Assembly (NCBI GenBank): GCA_963643035.1
Contig: CAVIKO010000063.1
Location: 1-11,370, forward strand
Source of the DNA: UMGS1696 sp963643035
GTDB lineage: Bacteria > Bacillota > Clostridia > Oscillospirales > CAG-272
DNA: 11,370 nucleotides
Reading direction: 5' to 3'
Below are positions 7,263-11,370 of the stretch, piece after piece (position 1 is the stretch's first letter; every line of letters begins with the position of its first letter). The notes beneath the pieces were generated by a model. The model ran no database searches and was not told where the DNA came from. It saw only the letters and a program-made list of their open reading frames with translations. The position numbers and the translations under genes are program-made.

Positions 7263-7331
7263 CCGAATAACAACGGAAGATCATCGACAAAAGACAGATC
7301 GGAAAATGGAAATGGGGAAGGAGAGAGCGGT

Positions 7332-8027
7332 ATGAAAGCGATATGGATTCTCGCAGGGATTCTTCTCTTTTTGCTGATTCTCTGCTCGATTCCGCTCTCC
7401 ATCCGATTTCGGCTCGGCGTATCGTTGCAAATCGAAATCACGATCTGCGGTATACGAATTCTGACCTTGCCGCCGCCCGTCACCACATCGGTCGATCTGC
7501 GAAAGTTCACGTATAGACGACACAAGCGCAGACTACAACGGGAGGCTCGAAAACGGAAAAAACAACGCTTGGCAAAAGAATCAAAAATCGAGAGGGAGCG
7601 GACAAAACATTCTTCCCGCAGGATACCGCAACTTGCCGATGCACACAAAAAGATAGAAAAGAGTGACAACAAACTGCGCGAAATGCTCCCGTTTCTCCTT
7701 GCCATACTCGATACGATTCCGGGATTTCTCGGCAGAATGGAATGCGTTATACATCGGCTGCACATTACAGTCGGCGGAGACGACGCGGCACAGACCGCCA
7801 TCCATTTTGGTATATTGTCCCAGTCTGCGGCATATCTTCTGGAAATCCTCGACTGCCGTACGCGGCTTCAGTCCTTGTCGAACGATGCACTGCGAATATG
7901 TGCAGATTACACCGCTCCCCGTACTGTATACAATGTAGATTTTACACTAACCATCCGTTTGGGATCCATCCTGCACACCGGATGTGAGCTGATTGGTGCA
8001 TGTATACGCAGAATAAAAAAATCTTAA
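7332..8027 (+). CDS. DUF2953 membrane protein (YtfI-like)
   Basis: Protein of 231 residues with an N-terminal membrane anchor (about 4-24), a very basic middle (about 57-97, many Arg and Lys, probably a charged helix) and a C-terminal domain with HRLHITVGGDDAAQTA (141-156) and the following HFGILSQ (158-164), which I recognise as the DUF2953 signature. The molecular function is unknown. In Bacillus subtilis the related ytfI gene lies directly before ytfJ, and the same pairing is seen here, which points to a sporulation-linked or envelope role by context only. AAGGAG at 7318-7323 sits 8 bases before ATG 7332. With one N-terminal helix, the bulk could face either side of the membrane; the positive charges just after it favour the cytoplasm. 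Confidence 0.8.
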   Translation: MKAIWILAGILLFLLILCSIPLSIRFRLGVSLQIEITICGIRILTLPPPVTTSVDLRKFTYRRHKRRLQREARKRKKQRLAKESKIERERTKHSSRRIPQLADAHKKIEKSDNKLREMLPFLLAILDTIPGFLGRMECVIHRLHITVGGDDAAQTAIHFGILSQSAAYLLEILDCRTRLQSLSNDALRICADYTAPRTVYNVDFTLTIRLGSILHTGCELIGACIRRIKKS

Positions 8028-8085
8028 GGATAAGCAGCAGAAAAAATCCACCTTATATTTTTCGATAAGAAAGTGAGGACATCTC

Positions 8086-8526
8086 ATGGCGGAAAATAGC
8101 AAACTCAATGATATGAACAAAACCAACCTCGATTCTATCCGCACGATGCTTGACGCGAACACCATTGTAGGCGAGCCGATCAATACCTCAGGCGGAGTGG
8201 TCATCATCCCGATTTCCAAAATCACGGTCGGTTATGCTTCCGGCGGGATCGATTATCAGAATAAGGTGCCGCAAAACACAAATGGAAAACCCGCCGGGAA
8301 CAATTTCGGCGGCGGAGGCGGAACCGGACTAACTGTACAACCTGTCGGATTTCTGGTGATACAGCCGGATGGAAACGTCAGTATGCTCAATGTCAACGCG
8401 CCCTGCAGTGGTGGAGGCGCAACGGATCCGGTTTCGTCCGTGGTAGGACTGATTGAGAAATCTCCCGATCTTATAGAAAGATTCCGCGAAATTTTTGGTA
8501 AAAAGGATTCTACGGAGGAACCGTAA
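8086..8526 (+). CDS. ytfJ: Sporulation protein YtfJ (GerW family)
   Basis: Small glycine-rich protein of 146 residues of the YtfJ/GerW family. In Bacillus subtilis GerW is a spore protein needed for L-alanine-triggered germination; the biochemical activity is not established. The core has VGEPINTSGGVVIIPISK (28-45), KITVGYASGG (45-54), a glycine run GGGGGTG (75-81) and VQPVGFLVI (84-92). The C-terminal VSSVVGLIEKSPDLIER (116-132) is a predicted amphipathic helix. No signal peptide is visible. GAGGA at 8075-8079, 6 bases before ATG 8086, sets the start. The gene suggests a spore-forming organism, though the family also occurs outside spore formers. A weak possible sigma-A promoter, TAAGCA (8031-8036) 17 bases before TATATT (8054-8059), lies in the gap, but I do not rely on it. 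Confidence 0.88.
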   Translation: MAENSKLNDMNKTNLDSIRTMLDANTIVGEPINTSGGVVIIPISKITVGYASGGIDYQNKVPQNTNGKPAGNNFGGGGGTGLTVQPVGFLVIQPDGNVSMLNVNAPCSGGGATDPVSSVVGLIEKSPDLIERFREIFGKKDSTEEP

Positions 8527-8536
8527 TTTTCCTTTT
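8501..8536 (+). repeat. Hairpin across the ytfJ stop codon
   Basis: Outer arms AAAAGGA (8501-8507) and TCCTTTT (8530-8536) enclose inner arms TACGG (8511-8515) and CCGTA (8521-8525), with loop AGGAA. The stop TAA (8524-8526) lies in the inner right arm. No T-run follows the structure, so it is not a standard terminator; it might stabilise the transcript end or partly limit read-through into rluB. Confidence 0.35.
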
Positions 8537-8574
8537 CCATCAAATATCCGATTCAACAGTAGAAAGGTGTCTCC

Positions 8575-9321
8575 ATGGAGATTCGACTGCAAAAGTATTT
8601 CAGCGATTGTGGTGTTTTATCGCGTCGCGCGGCAGAAAAAGAGATTGCGGACGGACACGTAACCGTCAACGGAGTTGTCGCCGTAATGGGTCAAAAGGTA
8701 GATCCGGAAACGGACGAAATTTTCTGGAACAAGCGGCGTATCCGGCAGCCTCTCGTTGGAGGTGTGCGGAAATACACGTATATTTTGCTCAATAAGCCAG
8801 TCGGATATGTGACAACGATGTCCGACGAACACGGCAGACCTACAATTGCGGAACTTCTGCGCGGTGTGCCCGGTCGTGTGTATCCGGTTGGTCGGCTCGA
8901 TATGTACTCAGACGGTCTGCTTCTCTGCACAGACGATGGTGAATTGACCAACGCGCTGACACATCCGTCTCACGAAGTGCCAAAAGTGTATCTTGCGACC
9001 ATTGGCGGCAGATGGAACACATCGGAAATCCGTACTCTCGGCGAATCCATTGAGTTGGACGGACGGATGACCAAGCCTGTGGAAACGCAGAAAATCGCGG
9101 AATGCACGTTTCGCGGCAATCCGGCTACAGTGGTACAATTCACACTGTATGAAGGCAGAAACCGACAGATCCGACGTATGTGTGAAGCGCACGAAAAAAA
9201 GGTATACGCACTGACACGGATCCGGATGGGAAACGTGGAGCTTGGCATCCTTCCCTGTGGTAAATGGCGGTATCTGACCGAAGCGGAGATTGCTTCCCTG
9301 CGTTCCGGATCGCAAAAATAA
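8575..9321 (+). CDS. rluB: 23S rRNA pseudouridine synthase, RluB/RsuA family
   Basis: Isomerises a specific uridine in ribosomal RNA to pseudouridine; by family RluB acts on a uridine in the helix 90 region near position 2605 of 23S rRNA (E. coli numbering). The 248-residue protein has an N-terminal S4 RNA-binding domain (about 2-50, LQKYFSDCGVLSRRAAE), the LLNKPVG strand (71-77), the catalytic-Asp motif VGRLDMYSDGLLL (105-117, Asp109), and GRNRQIRRM (194-202). RluB, RsuA, RluE and RluF share this layout; RluB is favoured because it is the usual member near scpAB in Firmicutes, but the exact target base cannot be read from the sequence. AAAGGTG at 8563-8569 precedes ATG 8575 by 5 bases. The gap to ytfJ is 48 bases. 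Confidence 0.9.
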   Translation: MEIRLQKYFSDCGVLSRRAAEKEIADGHVTVNGVVAVMGQKVDPETDEIFWNKRRIRQPLVGGVRKYTYILLNKPVGYVTTMSDEHGRPTIAELLRGVPGRVYPVGRLDMYSDGLLLCTDDGELTNALTHPSHEVPKVYLATIGGRWNTSEIRTLGESIELDGRMTKPVETQKIAECTFRGNPATVVQFTLYEGRNRQIRRMCEAHEKKVYALTRIRMGNVELGILPCGKWRYLTEAEIASLRSGSQK

Positions 9322-9334
9322 GGAACGCTGTTTT
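9300..9334 (+). terminator. Possible weak terminator at the rluB end
   Basis: GCGTTCC (9300-9306) and GGAACGC (9322-9328) form a perfect 7-base-pair GC-rich stem around a 15-base loop, followed by TGTTTT. The left arm lies within the last rluB codons and the stop codon is in the loop. The T-run is short and the loop large, so it would be inefficient; it would nevertheless mark a boundary before the 143-residue gene. Confidence 0.4.
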
Positions 9335-9418
9335 AAGATTGAAACCTGAATCCCAAGATTTGATGCTAAATTTTGTTTTATTCAACGCATCCTAAAATAA
9401 CGAGAGGCTCTAAGAGAT

Positions 9419-9850
9419 ATGTTCATAGTACGACCGATTGAGGATAAAGCATTACAAAAAGAACTGTGCACCGTATGCGACGCACCGTATTTCGCGGAGG
9501 ATTTCGCGTATCTCGCCGCCAATGTGGACGAGGACGGTACGAAAATCACCGGGATTCTCGGGATTTGTCAATTCTCGATCGATGCGGACGGCGGCGTTTT
9601 CCATACAGTACAGCCCACTCCCGGCATCTTTGATGAGGAAGTGATGATCATACTGGTACGAACCGCAATGTCGTTTCTGTACCGAATCGATGTGTCGGAC
9701 GCGCGTCTGGCGGAAGAAGCCCTCCTGCATTGTCCGAATGGATTTGCGAAAAAGCTCAGTTTCCGTACAGATGAGAATGGCATCTGGCGAATCGATCTCA
9801 CCAAATTCTTCGCGTCTCCCTGTCGGTTTCAGGCAGAGGCACAAAAATGA
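9419..9850 (+). CDS. Conserved-looking protein of unknown function, 143 aa
   Basis: I do not recognise this protein with certainty. It is a soluble-looking polypeptide without signal peptide or membrane helix. Visible parts are an N-terminal VRPIEDKALQKEL helix region, a central strand pair ITGILGICQFSI (43-54) and GGVFHTVQP (58-66), a helix EEVMIILVRTAMSFLY (73-88), then ALLHCPNGFAKKLSFR (101-116) and a final WRIDLTKFF strand and helix. The strand-helix pattern resembles a divergent GNAT acyltransferase with the 'GICQF' strand in the beta-4 place, but no clear acetyl-CoA loop is visible, so this is only a suggestion. Codon use resembles the neighbours. Its stop overlaps the glycerate kinase start (ATGA at 9847-9850), implying translational coupling. 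ATG 9419 has only weak purine stretches (GAGAGG at 9402-9407) upstream. Confidence 0.75.
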   Translation: MFIVRPIEDKALQKELCTVCDAPYFAEDFAYLAANVDEDGTKITGILGICQFSIDADGGVFHTVQPTPGIFDEEVMIILVRTAMSFLYRIDVSDARLAEEALLHCPNGFAKKLSFRTDENGIWRIDLTKFFASPCRFQAEAQK

Positions 9851-11031
9851 TGCATGTTGTGGTCGTATCCGATTCCTTCAAAGGTGCGTTGTCCTCCGCT
9901 CTTGCCGGGCGTGCGATTGCGGATGGGATACGGATGGCGGCAGAGGATGCGAGGATCCATGTCTTGCCGGCAGCGGATGGCGGTGAAGGTACGGCGGATG
10001 CTCTCAATGCGGCATTGGCAGGAAAAATTTGCCATTTGACCGTCTCGGATCTGTTTGGATATCCGGTTCGCGCACTGTATTCCGATCTTGGGGTACAGGA
10101 TTGCTTGCGGACTGCTGCTTTTGATATGGCGGCTTGTGCGGGGTTGGGACTGGCACGACTACATGGACCGAATCCGCTTACCGCCTCGACCTATGGCGTG
10201 GGTGAGATGCTTGCCGCGCTGTGCAATGCCGGTTTCCGACGGATTTATATTGGATTGGGCGGCAGCGGAACCAATGATGGTGGAGCAGGCGCGTTATCCG
10301 CAATGGGAGCGCAATTCATAGCAGATGATGGCTCCGAGATCGTGGGAGCAATTGGCGGCGGGCTGCTTTCCCGGATCGCGGAGGTGGATCTGACTCCGGT
10401 TCGTACGCTTCTCTCCGCAGTAGAGATCTACCTTTTATACGATGTTGCTCTGCCGCTCTGCGGGGAAACTGGCGCGTCCCGCCTATTTTCCCCGCAAAAA
10501 GGTGCCGATCCCGCTACGGTTGTGCGTTTGGAAAATGGAATACAGCATTTTGCGGATGTACTCTGTGCACAGTACCCGGAGATAGATTCCAAAACGGCGG
10601 GATGCGGCGCGGCTGGCGGATTGGGATTTGGTTTATACGCTGTTGGTGGGATACCAATGCCCGGTGCGGATACTGTTCTGCGCGTAATCGGATATCCGGA
10701 TTTGCTGCGGGAGGACTGCTCACTCGTATGCACAGGGGAAGGACGAACGGATATGCAAACTGCTCATGGAAAGTTGCCGTCTGTGGTCGCACGTTATGCC
10801 AAATCTGCTGGAGTTCCCTGTGTGGATTTCTGCGGTTCAGCAGCCATTTTACCGGATCGCACACTGTATGACTGCGGAATGACAGCGGTATTTCCTATCG
10901 TGCAGGAACCTATCTCCCTTGCGGAGTCGATGGTCATCACTACGGAGGAGCTTACAAAAACGGCATACAATGTCACACGGCTATGGTTGGCATGCCATGC
11001 TACAACAAAATACTCAAAAACACGTCCATGA
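9847..11031 (+). CDS. Glycerate kinase, type I (GlxK/GarK family)
   Basis: Phosphorylates D-glycerate with ATP; most bacterial members make 2-phosphoglycerate, feeding lower glycolysis. The 394-residue cytosolic protein shows DSFKGALSSALAG (9-21), LPAADGGEGTADAL (40-53), GLGGSGTNDGGAGAL (136-150), FSPQKGADP (214-222), GCGAAGGLGFGL (252-263) and the nucleotide-binding GEGRTDMQT (297-305), all family marks. One departure: the usual DVxNPL motif reads DVALPL (199-204), with Leu in place of the conserved Asn. The C-terminus runs about 15 residues past the normal end (near NVTRL, 375-379) into a terminator-like hairpin. AGAGG at 9835-9839 lies 7 bases before ATG 9847; a second ATG at 9850 is an equally possible start. 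The 4-base overlap with the 143-residue gene suggests a two-gene unit. It may also be linked with the convergent sugar-polymer gene by carbohydrate metabolism, but only loosely. Confidence 0.92.
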   Translation: MMHVVVVSDSFKGALSSALAGRAIADGIRMAAEDARIHVLPAADGGEGTADALNAALAGKICHLTVSDLFGYPVRALYSDLGVQDCLRTAAFDMAACAGLGLARLHGPNPLTASTYGVGEMLAALCNAGFRRIYIGLGGSGTNDGGAGALSAMGAQFIADDGSEIVGAIGGGLLSRIAEVDLTPVRTLLSAVEIYLLYDVALPLCGETGASRLFSPQKGADPATVVRLENGIQHFADVLCAQYPEIDSKTAGCGAAGGLGFGLYAVGGIPMPGADTVLRVIGYPDLLREDCSLVCTGEGRTDMQTAHGKLPSVVARYAKSAGVPCVDFCGSAAILPDRTLYDCGMTAVFPIVQEPISLAESMVITTEELTKTAYNVTRLWLACHATTKYSKTRP

Positions 11032-11063
11032 TTTTGTGCTGTTTACACAAATCATGGACGTGT
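11020..11063. terminator. Hairpin between convergent genes, likely terminator
   Basis: The left arm (11020-11038) and right arm (11046-11063) pair over 18 base pairs with one bulged T, around the 7-base loop CTGTTTA. In minus-strand reading the stem is followed by TTTTT and then another T-rich stretch, a good intrinsic terminator for the amylase-family gene. In plus-strand reading the tail is only TGTATTATT, weaker but possibly active for glycerate kinase, whose stop codon (11029-11031) lies within the left arm. The two stops are 35 bases apart. Confidence 0.8.
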
Positions 11064-11066
11064 GTA

Positions 11067-11370
11067 TTATTGGATATGACAGTCTTCCGGCGAGATCGTC
11101 AGAGGGCAGCGGAAATATCGGACGCTTTTCGGCGGAAGCACAGCCTCCTCCCCGATGGATTCCGGCAGAGCTAGAATTGTTTTCACACCTGCACAGCCCA
11201 TCATTCTGGCAGGATGGTCACCGAGATTAACGGCGACGCAGAAAAAATACGGTTCATTGCCGAACGGTGTACGGACAAAGACAAGCGATTCTGGTGTACA
11301 CTGGATCACCCTGTATTCACCGTCGTACAGGATTGTTTCGTTCTGTCTAATTCTCCCGATTGCCCGGTAC
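11067..11370 (-). CDS. Alpha-amylase-family glycosyl hydrolase (GH13), C-terminal part
   Basis: Partial gene entering from the right edge on the minus strand; about 100 C-terminal codons and the TAA stop (11069-11067) are visible, and the frame stays open to the window end. The segment reads YRAIGRIRQNE, then LYDGEYRVI, LVFVRTPFGNEPYFFCVAVNL and VLPPKSVRYFRC (each positioned in that order), which is the pattern of the C-terminal beta-sandwich after the GH13 barrel in alpha-glucosidases and neopullulanase-like enzymes (charged 'RxxxxxL.dG.y' turn followed by short beta strands). The catalytic barrel is outside the window, so substrate cannot be told. It shares the 11020-11063 hairpin as terminator. 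Confidence is moderate because only the least conserved domain is seen. Confidence 0.65.
   Translation of the reverse strand, partial: YRAIGRIRQNETILYDGEYRVIQCTPESLVFVRTPFGNEPYFFCVAVNLGDHPARMMGCAGVKTILALPESIGEEAVLPPKSVRYFRCPLTISPEDCHIQ

Noticed and set aside
7004..7801. Minus-strand open frame of 265 residues across scpB and the DUF2953 gene
   Set aside because: Low-complexity Ser/Arg shadow translation spanning two well-supported plus-strand genes and their gap; no ribosome site or motif.
9339..9398. Promoter for the 143-residue gene (TTGAAA 9339-9344 with TAAATT or TAAAAT)
   Set aside because: Spacings of 22 bases or more; no pair of boxes with acceptable distance found.

Overview
The window reads as ordinary chromosomal core DNA of a Gram-positive, probably spore-forming member of the Bacillota. 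Clostridia, perhaps an Oscillospiraceae-like lineage, is my best guess. The grounds are the gene set and order (lon next to engB/ysxC; scpA-scpB; a DUF2953/YtfI-like gene beside a YtfJ/GerW sporulation gene; rluB), purine-rich Shine-Dalgarno sites, a TTG start, and moderate GC with an AT-rich promoter. No database was searched, so the taxonomy is inference.

Layout: bases 1-366 carry no supportable gene but hold the lon promoter region and a candidate divergent promoter. Ten genes then run on the plus strand: lon (367-2817), engB (2919-3512), lysA (3602-4903), a small M50 site-2 protease (4922-5593), scpA (5597-6406), scpB (6444-7262), a DUF2953 membrane protein (7332-8027), ytfJ/gerW-like (8086-8526), rluB (8575-9321) and an unrecognised 143-residue protein (9419-9850). 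The last overlaps an eleventh plus-strand gene, a type I glycerate kinase (9847-11031), by 4 bases. At the right edge the 3' end of a GH13 alpha-amylase-family gene (11067-11370, minus strand) runs convergently, with one strong hairpin between the two stops.

The genes cover protein quality control (Lon), 50S ribosome assembly (EngB), the last step of lysine synthesis (LysA), regulated membrane proteolysis (M50), chromosome condensation and segregation (ScpAB with SMC), sporulation or germination (DUF2953, YtfJ), rRNA pseudouridylation (RluB) and glycerate phosphorylation. The tightest block is lysA-M50-scpA-scpB, with gaps of 18, 3 and 37 bases; the longer gaps around engB, lysA and after rluB contain small dyads that may set transcript boundaries.

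I found no mobile element, CRISPR array, tRNA, rRNA or convincing new multi-gene system. The points most worth checking are the 143-residue gene coupled to glycerate kinase, the interrupted hairpin before lysA, the in-frame hydrophobic leader and dyad upstream of lon, and a glycerate kinase 3' end that reads into a terminator-like hairpin.
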